A stretch of 64,000 bases of DNA from Ruminococcus sp. (GTDB lineage Bacteria > Bacillota > Clostridia > Lachnospirales > Lachnospiraceae): positions 29,683-93,682 of the forward strand of contig JACERV010000021.1 in assembly GCA_013911065.1 (NCBI GenBank). Reading direction: 5' to 3'. A program made the translations under genes and the position numbers. Under the pieces are notes generated by a model, which was not told the origin of the DNA, ran no database searches, and saw only the letters and a program-made list of their open reading frames with translations. Shown one piece after another: positions 10,307 through 18,762 of the stretch; position 1 is the first letter of the stretch; each line of letters opens with the position of its first letter.

Positions 10307-10685
10307 TTTTACAGCCTCCCATTCCAGCATTAAGGACAGTATTGATGACATTGGTAACAGTTTCTTCCTTAAATGGCTTGATGATATAATGTTTGGCTCC
10401 TTTATTTATTGCCTCAATAATTTTTACTTCCTGGCCCAAAGCGGAAATCATGACAATGCATGCGTTTTTATCCAGCATATGAATTCTTTGCAGAGCGGAT
10501 ATTCCGTCAAGCTGCGGCATGGTGATATCCATAGTAACCAAATCAGGCTGGGTGCTCATATATTTCTCAATGGCCTCCTGACCGTTGACTGCCTCGGCGA
10601 CAACTTCATAACCTTGCTTTTCAAAAATCTTTTTTAGATTCATTCTTATAATGAGAGAATCGTCCACAATCATAATTCTTTTCAT
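10287..10685 (-). CDS. CheY-like response regulator receiver
   Basis: KRIMIVDDSLIIRMNLKKIF...LVTMDITMPQLDG...KHYIIKPFK; GGAGG RBS before 10685. Confidence 0.9.
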   Translation of the reverse strand: MKRIMIVDDSLIIRMNLKKIFEKQGYEVVAEAVNGQEAIEKYMSTQPDLVTMDITMPQLDGISALQRIHMLDKNACIVMISALGQEVKIIEAINKGAKHYIIKPFKEETVTNVINTVLNAGMGGCKNVINAK

Positions 10686-10819
10686 AATAACCTCCATTCA
10701 GTTAAAATATAAGTTTTATGCAATTATCCTATCTTACCAATGTTAAAGAAATATACTTGTTTATGTAAAACTTAGGATTATTAATGTTTCATTGAAGCTA
10801 GGAAAAGTCTATTAATAAG

Positions 10820-10848
10820 TTGACAAACTATAATTCTTATAATATACT
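10820..10848 (+). promoter_or_regulatory. promoter of tRNA-Leu
   Basis: TTGACA (10820-10825), 17 bp, TATACT (10843-10848). Confidence 0.65.
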
Positions 10849-10912
10849 TAATCAGTAATTTACAAAGCGCAAAAAACTGGCGCACTTGTAATTATTGGCG
10901 AAAGCTTAATTT

Positions 10913-10993
10913 GCGGATGTGGCGGAATTGGCAGACGCGCTAGATTTAGGATCTAGTGTCCACGACGTGCAGGTTCAAGTCCTGTCATCCGCA
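10913..10993 (+). tRNA. tRNA-Leu(TAG)
   Basis: GCGGATG/CATCCGC, long variable arm, anticodon TAG. Confidence 0.94.
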
Positions 10994-11073
10994 TTTATTC
11001 AATTGCACCGAGTCCTTATTTTAAGGAGACTCGGTGTTTTTATTTTGAAAAGGCTATATTGACAAATCATCTT

Positions 11074-11129
11074 CTAACAGTTATAATGTGAATGAATAAA
11101 TTATAATTCATTCACATTATAACTGTTAG
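11074..11129. promoter_or_regulatory. 24-bp perfect inverted repeat, likely TetR operator
   Basis: CTAACAGTTATAATGTGAATGAAT-N8-ATTCATTCACATTATAACTGTTAG directly upstream of the TetR gene. Confidence 0.8.
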
Positions 11130-11144
11130 CTTGGAGGAGGACTT

Positions 11145-11729
11145 GTGGAAGATAAAAAGGCACTGATTTACGATTGCGCGAAGGAACTATTCAGCGCAAA
11201 GGGATTTAAGGATACCAACATCTCAGAAATCACAAAAAGAGCAGGAATGGCAGTAGGAACCTTTTATAGTTACTATCCTTCGAAAGAAAAAATCTTTATG
11301 GATATTTTTTTGGAAGAAAACGCAAAACTAAAGCAAAGATGCTTTCAGTCACTTAATCTGGAGCAAAGTCCTATGGATGTAGTAGGGGAGATGCTTAAAT
11401 TAAACGTAGAGGGAACAAAAGCAAATCCCATTTTGCGAGAATGGTACAACAGAAATGTGTTTGAAAAGCTGGAGCAAGCCTACCGTGAAGAAAATGGCGT
11501 TGATAGTGTGGATTTTCTATATGACAGTTTCTTGGAACTTATAACACTTTGGCAGCAGCAGGGGAAAATGCAAAAAGACATAGACAGCAAAATGATTATG
11601 ATGGTTTTCGCGGCAATTATTAATGTAGATACCCACAAAGAGGAAATCGGAATTGAATACTTCCCCGAGCTTTTGCATTTTATGACGGAGCTTATTATGA
11701 AAAGCTTGATGGACTGTTCCGAGCAGTAA
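11145..11729 (+). CDS. TetR/AcrR family transcriptional regulator
   Basis: ALIYDCAKELFSAKGFKDTNISEITKRAGMAVGTFYSYYPSKEKIF. Confidence 0.95.
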   Translation: MEDKKALIYDCAKELFSAKGFKDTNISEITKRAGMAVGTFYSYYPSKEKIFMDIFLEENAKLKQRCFQSLNLEQSPMDVVGEMLKLNVEGTKANPILREWYNRNVFEKLEQAYREENGVDSVDFLYDSFLELITLWQQQGKMQKDIDSKMIMMVFAAIINVDTHKEEIGIEYFPELLHFMTELIMKSLMDCSEQ

Positions 11730-11757
11730 ATCGGAGCAGTATTTTTTGAACATTAAT

Positions 11758-11781
11758 GAATGAATATAATTTAATTCATTC
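11758..11781. promoter_or_regulatory. second TetR operator candidate
   Basis: GAATGAAT-N8-ATTCATTC, same core and spacing as the repeat at 11074-11129. Confidence 0.7.
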
Positions 11782-11807
11782 TTCAAACTAATTAAAGGAG
11801 GACTTTT

Positions 11808-12116
11808 ATGGAAAACAAGCAAAACATGAAAACTGTTAAGCCTAAAAAAATTCGCATTGAAGTTACCGAGAAGGGTGTTTTGACTGCTAATGTGTGCGTT
11901 CCGTACTTTGTCGTAAAGATGGGGATAAAATTTGGGCAAATGTCAGGCAACTCAAAAAAGAAAGAAAGTGCTGAAGATGAGTTAGAACGTCTTAAAGATA
12001 TTGATATGGATGCTATTCTTGAAGCTTTGGGGGAGGGCGAACTGGATTTGCCTTGCCTGTTGGTGGAGGTTGATGAGTCAGATAAAAACCGCCATGTGAA
12101 AATCACGCTGGAATGA
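11808..12116 (+). CDS. conserved hypothetical protein
   Basis: 102 aa ORF with GGAGG RBS, between TetR and flavodoxin genes. Confidence 0.65.
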   Translation: MENKQNMKTVKPKKIRIEVTEKGVLTANVCVPYFVVKMGIKFGQMSGNSKKKESAEDELERLKDIDMDAILEALGEGELDLPCLLVEVDESDKNRHVKITLE

Positions 12117-12128
12117 TGGAGGAATTTA

Positions 12129-12644
12129 ATGAACATTGCAATTGTTTCGTATTCTTATACCGGCAACAATGATATGTTTGCCGCATGTGTAGCAAGAGAC
12201 TTGCTGGCAACGCATATTAAAATTACAACACAAAAGCCTCTAACAATGAGAAATATCATATTGGATATAATTTTTACCCGGACACCTAAAGTACAGCCTT
12301 ACCCGAATAGTCTTAAGCAATATGATTTAGTCTTGTTTTTCGCTCCTATTTGGATGGGGCATATAGCATCACCGCTTCGAGCGTATTTGCACTATCTAAA
12401 ATCAAACCCACAGGCATATGGTTTCTTTTCGATCAGTGGCGGGGCTGCGGGTGAAAATCCAAAGCTGTTTGCAGAGCTCTTGAAAGGAACTGGAATAAAG
12501 CCTGTTATCGTGCTTGATCTGCACATAAAAGATTTGATTCCTCAGAATTTAAATCCGACCCGCAATGATATCTCTGCATATAAAATCAGTGAAACAGAGG
12601 CAAGCTTGCTTTCATCAGCAGCCATTAAGGAAATAAACTTGTGA
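12129..12644 (+). CDS. flavodoxin family protein
   Basis: MNIAIVSYSYTGNNDMFAACVARDL; LVLFFAPIWMGHIASPLRAYL; FFSISGGAAGENPKL. Confidence 0.82.
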   Translation: MNIAIVSYSYTGNNDMFAACVARDLLATHIKITTQKPLTMRNIILDIIFTRTPKVQPYPNSLKQYDLVLFFAPIWMGHIASPLRAYLHYLKSNPQAYGFFSISGGAAGENPKLFAELLKGTGIKPVIVLDLHIKDLIPQNLNPTRNDISAYKISETEASLLSSAAIKEINL

Positions 12645-12796
12645 GAGGGTGTCGCCTGGTGGTAATGGCGGGATGCTGTAAAAGGTATTATGTATAAATC
12701 TCTGCCATCAGTTGAGCAGGTATGCAAAACAATCTGCTTTAGTTTGAAATTAAAATTTTTACCGCTTCATATACTTGTAATATGGAGGGGACGATT

Positions 12797-13834
12797 ATGG
12801 CTATCAAAATAAGAAAAAGGGTTTTTATCACAACCATTTGTCTGATTTTATTTGGGATAATTTGTTATTTTACACTGCCTCATTTTGTAAACTTATCTCC
12901 AAAATCATCGAAGAAAATGATTGCAGGAGGCAGTCTTCATTTTTCATTGCATAATTCTGGATCCATACCGGTAATAAATCAAGGGGACAATAATAGCAGT
13001 GAACGCTTTCAGCGGCCGTCTAAAGAGCTTCCATATCCTAATCCATACACATTTGGGGACTTTCAAAAAGAGAATGAAGGACTGCCGCTGGTGACAAAGG
13101 AATTTGACAACCCCAAAGATTTAATACTTGCTTACTATGGGATATTGCAAGAAGCTTCCAATATGCTTGGATATTCGGGTGGATGCGGCAGTATTGGGTG
13201 GTCCACATTGCCTTATCCCTATGCATATGAATTACTGACAAAAGAAAAGCAAAAACAAATACCATTCGACCAGTTTGTTGATTCGTTTCAGGGGATAGGA
13301 TATACAACGCTTTTGAAACTGCTCCCTGCATACACACCTCCAGATACACCTTATGGGACCAAATACTATATGGTTGAAATAGAGGTGATAACCGGAGCTA
13401 AAGCAGCCACCGATACGGAGTATAATCAAGGCAGTCAATTTGCCTACTACTACGGCCTGGTTACAGTTGAAGAGACTCCCGGTGAGGAATGGAAGATTAA
13501 GGATATTGGTTATATTCCTGAGGATTTTCTCTGTGCCCCGATGCACAATTGGTTTTACCTCTCTGACGCCGTAGTGCAAATCGTTTACGGGGATAATCTG
13601 AAGTTGATTGATAAAATAGATAGAACTGAGCGAAATAATGATCTGATTAGTATTTATGCGTCTGGAAACGGAAAAAGTTATCGGTTTGACTTTGTCAGAC
13701 TTACGAATGGATATGATATTCTTCTTCATGAATACATTCTTGCTAATGAAGATTGGAAAGAAACAAGCCTATTGACTGATGATTGGGAAGATATGAAGCT
13801 GACTATAAAAAACAACCAGCTAAAATATTACTAG
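12797..13834 (+). CDS. hypothetical membrane-anchored or secreted protein
   Basis: N-terminal hydrophobic segment RVFITTICLILFGIICYFTL; GGAGGGG RBS before 12797; family not recognised. Confidence 0.6.
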   Translation: MAIKIRKRVFITTICLILFGIICYFTLPHFVNLSPKSSKKMIAGGSLHFSLHNSGSIPVINQGDNNSSERFQRPSKELPYPNPYTFGDFQKENEGLPLVTKEFDNPKDLILAYYGILQEASNMLGYSGGCGSIGWSTLPYPYAYELLTKEKQKQIPFDQFVDSFQGIGYTTLLKLLPAYTPPDTPYGTKYYMVEIEVITGAKAATDTEYNQGSQFAYYYGLVTVEETPGEEWKIKDIGYIPEDFLCAPMHNWFYLSDAVVQIVYGDNLKLIDKIDRTERNNDLISIYASGNGKSYRFDFVRLTNGYDILLHEYILANEDWKETSLLTDDWEDMKLTIKNNQLKYY

Positions 13835-13908
13835 TCACAGGTATACTTATCTTTCTTAGCACATAATAATCTATAAATATTCGATTATAGTCTGTGTATG
13901 GGTGGAAG

Positions 13909-15579
13909 ATGGAAAAAATATTAGATGAAAACTATTATGACTTTATAATTAACAACACGCTGGCGTTGCAGAGTGAGGGCGAATCTATTACTGTTTTAAA
14001 TGAAAGGCACTCTATGCTCCATGTACCGGTCAATATTTTTAGTATGTGTGATCTTGGTATGTACCCATACAATAGATTTCCTACATTATTTACGCTGTCA
14101 TCACAATTGAGTCTTGACAGTTCCAATATATCTCAGGTACAGGCGAATCCATCTCTGGCCCTATTTGGGATGGGGGTCCTTATTGGTATCATTGATACAG
14201 GGGTGGACTATACACATCCTGCGTTTAAAAGAAGTGATAATACATCCCGCATTGTTTCTATTTGGGATCAGACGATCCAAGATGGGTATCCGCCTGAGGG
14301 ATTTACCTATGGTACCGAATATGATAATCAAATATTAAACCTTGCGTTAAGAACAGAGGAGCCTCTTACTATAGTGCCATCCACTGATACAAATGGGCAT
14401 GGGACGGCAATAGCAAGTATTGCAGCGGGAAGCCCAGATCCTGAAAATTCATTTACAGGAGTTGTCCCTCAATCCCAGTTGGTGGTGGTAAAGTTAAAGG
14501 AAGCAAAGCAAAATCTACGCAGAATTTTTTCGGTGCCTGAGGGTGTGGTATGTTTTCAAGAAACGGATATTATTCTTGGAATCCGTTATGTACTTAATGT
14601 TGCACAAAGATTAAGGAGGCCGGTCGTTATCTTAATTGCAGTTGGCTCCAGTATGTCAGGACATGAGGGCGTAGGGGCAACAAGCAGTTATATAGACTAC
14701 CTTTCACAGCTTTCTAATGTGAATGTTGTTGTTTCGGCTGGAAATGAGGGGAATAAGAACAGACACTTTTATGGAAATGTACGGGCTGCCCCGTATGTCC
14801 AGGAATTTGAATTGAAGATATCTGCGAACGACCCCTTTTTTTCCTTTCAGATCTGGCCTGATATCCAGGCCAGATTAGCTGTGCAGATTATTGCGCCAAC
14901 AGGGGAAATGACATCACTCATTTACCCCTCTATTGGGACGTGTGTGAATCATCAGTTTGTATTCAGCCAGACTGAGATGTGGGTTAATAATATATTACTT
15001 GAAGAAGAAAACGGAAGCCAGCTTATATTGATTCGCTTTGCACATGCATCGGAAGGAATCTGGCGTGTGCGTGTCAATGGTATTGATCAAAATCCTTTTT
15101 CATATAATAGCTGGCTGCCAAGCGGCGATATGATTTCGAATGAGACCTTTTTCCTATTATCCACTCCTGAAACAACAATTACTGCTCCCGGCAATGCAGA
15201 TCATGTGCTGACCGTAACTGCTTACGATCAAGTCACGGGAAGTATTATAATAGATTCCAGCAGGGGATATACACGGGGGGGCAGGGTTAAGCCTGATGTG
15301 GCGGCACCGGGAAGTATGGTTCCATGTGCTGTCCCGGGAGGCGGATACGCCAGTTTAACAGGAACCGGCGCCGCCGCTGCCCATGCGTCAGGTGCTGTTG
15401 CCATGGTTTTTGAATGGGCAGTTGTCCGCGGAAATTATACATCTCTTACCGGGAAGGATGTCAACAGTCTGATTATCCGGGGGGCCACCAGAAATCCTAT
15501 TTATGCATATCCCAATAACATATGGGGATATGGGAAATTAAATATGTATGCTCTTTTTGAGCTGCTGACTTTCATTTAA
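13909..15579 (+). CDS. S8 subtilase-like protein (Csp-like), Ser-to-Gly at catalytic position
   Basis: Asp motif IGIIDTGVDY, His motif NGHGTAIASIAAG, GTGAAAAHASG where GTS is expected. Confidence 0.83.
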   Translation: MEKILDENYYDFIINNTLALQSEGESITVLNERHSMLHVPVNIFSMCDLGMYPYNRFPTLFTLSSQLSLDSSNISQVQANPSLALFGMGVLIGIIDTGVDYTHPAFKRSDNTSRIVSIWDQTIQDGYPPEGFTYGTEYDNQILNLALRTEEPLTIVPSTDTNGHGTAIASIAAGSPDPENSFTGVVPQSQLVVVKLKEAKQNLRRIFSVPEGVVCFQETDIILGIRYVLNVAQRLRRPVVILIAVGSSMSGHEGVGATSSYIDYLSQLSNVNVVVSAGNEGNKNRHFYGNVRAAPYVQEFELKISANDPFFSFQIWPDIQARLAVQIIAPTGEMTSLIYPSIGTCVNHQFVFSQTEMWVNNILLEEENGSQLILIRFAHASEGIWRVRVNGIDQNPFSYNSWLPSGDMISNETFFLLSTPETTITAPGNADHVLTVTAYDQVTGSIIIDSSRGYTRGGRVKPDVAAPGSMVPCAVPGGGYASLTGTGAAAAHASGAVAMVFEWAVVRGNYTSLTGKDVNSLIIRGATRNPIYAYPNNIWGYGKLNMYALFELLTFI

Positions 15580-15602
15580 CCGGTGTTAAAGAGGATGTAA
15601 GG

Positions 15603-16826
15603 CTATTTTCTAAATGCAAACTTAGGCACTCCTTTTTCAGTAGGAATATTGACTTCACCCTGAATCAGCGCCTGTGCATATGCAATGAATTCCTGGCTGA
15701 CATCGGTTCCATCTTTTGTAATCCAATCAAGAGGTATCGTTTTTTCCTGGTTGCAGATGAGATTTACATCAGCAGTTACATAGTCAATAGTATAAGGCTC
15801 ATCGCTGCTTCTTTTAAAAGCAATCATTTTACCAGTTTCCCCTTCCAAAGCACACTGCACTCCGTAGGCTCCGGAGGCAATAGCTTCTTTCTGGTCTGTT
15901 CCTGACAGCATGGTGGAGGAACACCGCTGGCAGACATTCAGTTCGATAGAACGTACTTTTACGCCGAGCCTGTCTTTAACCAAATTTTCAAGATACTTGC
16001 CGGAACCTGTCAACATTTTGTGGCCAAAAGCGTCTACTCCGATATCGCTGGAAAATTCACAGATGAAGGTTCCGTTTTTATCGTGGATTCCCTCAGAAAT
16101 GCAGACAACAAGGTTTGGTGTTGTTTCTAAGGCTTCAGTGACCTTTTTAAGGAACAGTTCCTGGTCAAAGTCAGTTTCCGGCAGATAGATTAAGACAGGG
16201 TTGTCCCCATCAAATTTACGGGCAAGGGCACTGGCCGCGGCGAGCCATCCGGCATGGCGGCCCATAATCTCTACAATTGTAACAGATTTTTTGTTGTCGT
16301 ATACCGAAGCATCAATACCGATTTCCCTGACTGTGGATGCAATATATTTAGCCGCGCTGCCAAAACCTGGCGTGTGGTCTGTTTCCACCAGGTCATTGTC
16401 AATGGTCTTGGGAATTCCGATAACTTTGATATCAGAGCCAGTTTTTTCCGCATAACGGGAGAGCTTGCTCACCGTGTCCATAGAGTCATTGCCGCCTATG
16501 TAAAAAAAGTAACCGATGTTCATGGCATGAAACTTCTCGAACAGCGTGGCATATACGGAATCATCCAAATTTTCAGGCAGTTTGTATCTGCATGAACCCA
16601 GGTAGGAGCCGGGGGTGGTTTTAATTAATTCCAATTCACCGGATATTTCCAGGGATTTCATGTCCATGCAGCGGCCGTTTAAAAAGCCTTCTATCCCGTT
16701 AATCATCCCATACACGGTGCCGAAAGAGTCTTCTCTGTTCAGTGCTTCATAGACTACTCCATACAGGCTGGCGTTAATAACTGCAGTTGGTCCGCCGGAC
16801 TGGCCGACAATAACATTTTTTTTCAT
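15603..16826 (-). CDS. 6-phosphofructokinase, probably pyrophosphate-dependent
   Basis: MKKNVIVGQSGGPTAVINAS; FFYIGGNDSMDT; GIPKTIDND; EIMGRHAGWLAAASALAR. Confidence 0.92.
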   Translation of the reverse strand: MKKNVIVGQSGGPTAVINASLYGVVYEALNREDSFGTVYGMINGIEGFLNGRCMDMKSLEISGELELIKTTPGSYLGSCRYKLPENLDDSVYATLFEKFHAMNIGYFFYIGGNDSMDTVSKLSRYAEKTGSDIKVIGIPKTIDNDLVETDHTPGFGSAAKYIASTVREIGIDASVYDNKKSVTIVEIMGRHAGWLAAASALARKFDGDNPVLIYLPETDFDQELFLKKVTEALETTPNLVVCISEGIHDKNGTFICEFSSDIGVDAFGHKMLTGSGKYLENLVKDRLGVKVRSIELNVCQRCSSTMLSGTDQKEAIASGAYGVQCALEGETGKMIAFKRSSDEPYTIDYVTADVNLICNQEKTIPLDWITKDGTDVSQEFIAYAQALIQGEVNIPTEKGVPKFAFRK

Positions 16827-17029
16827 AATAAGTCCTCCAAAGTAATTTCAGGTTTTTTATATATTAACTATAATGGATAAATACTTTTTTTACAACCGGT
16901 ACAAACTGTAGAAGAGTGTAAATTATAGTAATTGTTCAGAACCATGAACAGATACAATTTATCATAAAACAGTTGGAAATTTAGAAGATATGCATTATAA
17001 TTGCAGTATCTGAATAAAGAGGTGTGATT

Positions 17030-18046
17030 ATGAAATATATATCATTTGCAGTTCCGTGTTACAATTCGGAAGCCTACATGGAAAAAGCGATTCAATCAAT
17101 TTTAAAAGGCGGGGAAGATGTAGAGATTATTGTCGTGAATGACGGATCTACAGACAAGACTAAGAAACTGGCCAAGCATTATGCAGAGTTGTACCCCACA
17201 ATTGTAAAGGTGGTAAATAAGGAAAATGGAGGACATGGGGATGCGGTAAATTCCGGGCTTTCCCATGCGACGGGCAGGTATTTTAAAGTTGTAGACAGCG
17301 ATGACTGGGTAGATGAGGATGCCTTGCTGAAGATTTTAGATACAGTGAAGGGATTTGTCCATGCAGAAACCGAGGTAGACATGATGGTGGCCAATTATGT
17401 TTATGAGAAGGTAGGGGTGGAGCATAAGAAGGTTATTCATTACCGTAATGTACTTCCGCAAAATCAGGTTTTCCACTGGGATGATATTGGACATTTCCAT
17501 TTAGACCAGTATGTTTTGATGCATTCTGTTATTTACCGGACAGAGATGCTCAAGCTCTGCCAGTTGAAGCTGCCAAAGCATACATTTTATGTAGACAATA
17601 TTTATGTCTATTTCCCACTGCCTCATGTGAGGACTATGTACTATATGGATGTGGACTTTTACCGGTATTTTATAGGCCGGGAGGATCAGTCTGTAAATGA
17701 GAAGGTTATGATCAGCAGGATTGACCAGCAGATATTTGTAACAAAATCTATGATAGCCATGTATGAGCTTAGAATGATATCCAGTAAAAAGCTCAGAAAG
17801 TATATGATTAATTATCTTGCGATTATGATGACGGTGTCGTCCATTTTGTGTATCCGGTCTAAGAAACAAGAGAATCTGGAGAAAAAAACGGAGCTTTGGA
17901 AGTATCTGAAAAAGAAAGATTACAGCACTTATGTGAAGATTCGTTATGGAATTCTGGGGCAGACAATCAACCTCCCCGGCAGATCAGGCCGAAAGGTTTC
18001 ATCTATGGCTTACAGTGTGGCCAGAAGGCTAATTGGGTTTAATTAG
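17030..18046 (+). CDS. family 2 glycosyltransferase
   Basis: MKYISFAVPCYNSEAYMEKAIQSIL; IIVVNDGSTDKT; KVVDSDDWVDEDAL. Confidence 0.92.
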   Translation: MKYISFAVPCYNSEAYMEKAIQSILKGGEDVEIIVVNDGSTDKTKKLAKHYAELYPTIVKVVNKENGGHGDAVNSGLSHATGRYFKVVDSDDWVDEDALLKILDTVKGFVHAETEVDMMVANYVYEKVGVEHKKVIHYRNVLPQNQVFHWDDIGHFHLDQYVLMHSVIYRTEMLKLCQLKLPKHTFYVDNIYVYFPLPHVRTMYYMDVDFYRYFIGREDQSVNEKVMISRIDQQIFVTKSMIAMYELRMISSKKLRKYMINYLAIMMTVSSILCIRSKKQENLEKKTELWKYLKKKDYSTYVKIRYGILGQTINLPGRSGRKVSSMAYSVARRLIGFN

Positions 18047-18109
18047 CAATTCAATAAGTATAATTTACCAGCCAGAGTGCATACTAGTAGTAAAAAAGGA
18101 GTATGTATT

Positions 18110-18706
18110 ATGGCTGTTAATTTTGCAGAAAGTAAGACGAAATACAATTTGATGAGGGCGTTTGCAGGTGAGAGCCAGGCAAGGAACCGGTATACAATTG
18201 CAGCAGATAAGGCCAGAGAACTGGAAATGTATACAATTTCAGATATTTTCTTATATACCGCAGATCAGGAAAGAGCCCATGCTGAGAGATATTATGAGCT
18301 TCTTAAAGACCTTTCCGGGGAAACTATTTTTATTGATGGCGGATATCCGGTAGACCAGCAGGAGACGCTTGAGGAACTTCTGCGCGCTGCAGAGCATAAT
18401 GAAAGAGAGGAATACGAGGACGTATATCAGACATTTGGTGATGTGGCAAAGGAAGAAGGGTTTTTGGAGGCGTCTTACACTTTTTATCAAATTGCAGAAA
18501 TAGAACATACTCACCAGGAACGGTTTGGTGAAGTGGCTAAACTGCTGGAAAACAATCAGTATTTCTCTAGTGAGAGTGAATCCAAGTGGATATGTACGAA
18601 TTGCGGACATATTCATGAGGGAAAACAAGTTCCGGCTGTATGTCCGGTCTGCCGTCATGTACAAGGATATTTCTTGCCTTATACACTTGCAGCATATAAA
18701 GTCTAG
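18110..18706 (+). CDS. rubrerythrin family protein
   Basis: NLMRAFAGESQARNRYTIAADKA; C-terminal rubredoxin-like CTNCGHIHEGKQVPAVCPVC. Confidence 0.95.
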   Translation: MAVNFAESKTKYNLMRAFAGESQARNRYTIAADKARELEMYTISDIFLYTADQERAHAERYYELLKDLSGETIFIDGGYPVDQQETLEELLRAAEHNEREEYEDVYQTFGDVAKEEGFLEASYTFYQIAEIEHTHQERFGEVAKLLENNQYFSSESESKWICTNCGHIHEGKQVPAVCPVCRHVQGYFLPYTLAAYKV

Positions 18707-18762
18707 CCCATCAGAGGAGACATCTTATATTGTTATGAATTGAATAACCAGGAGGGCATTAA

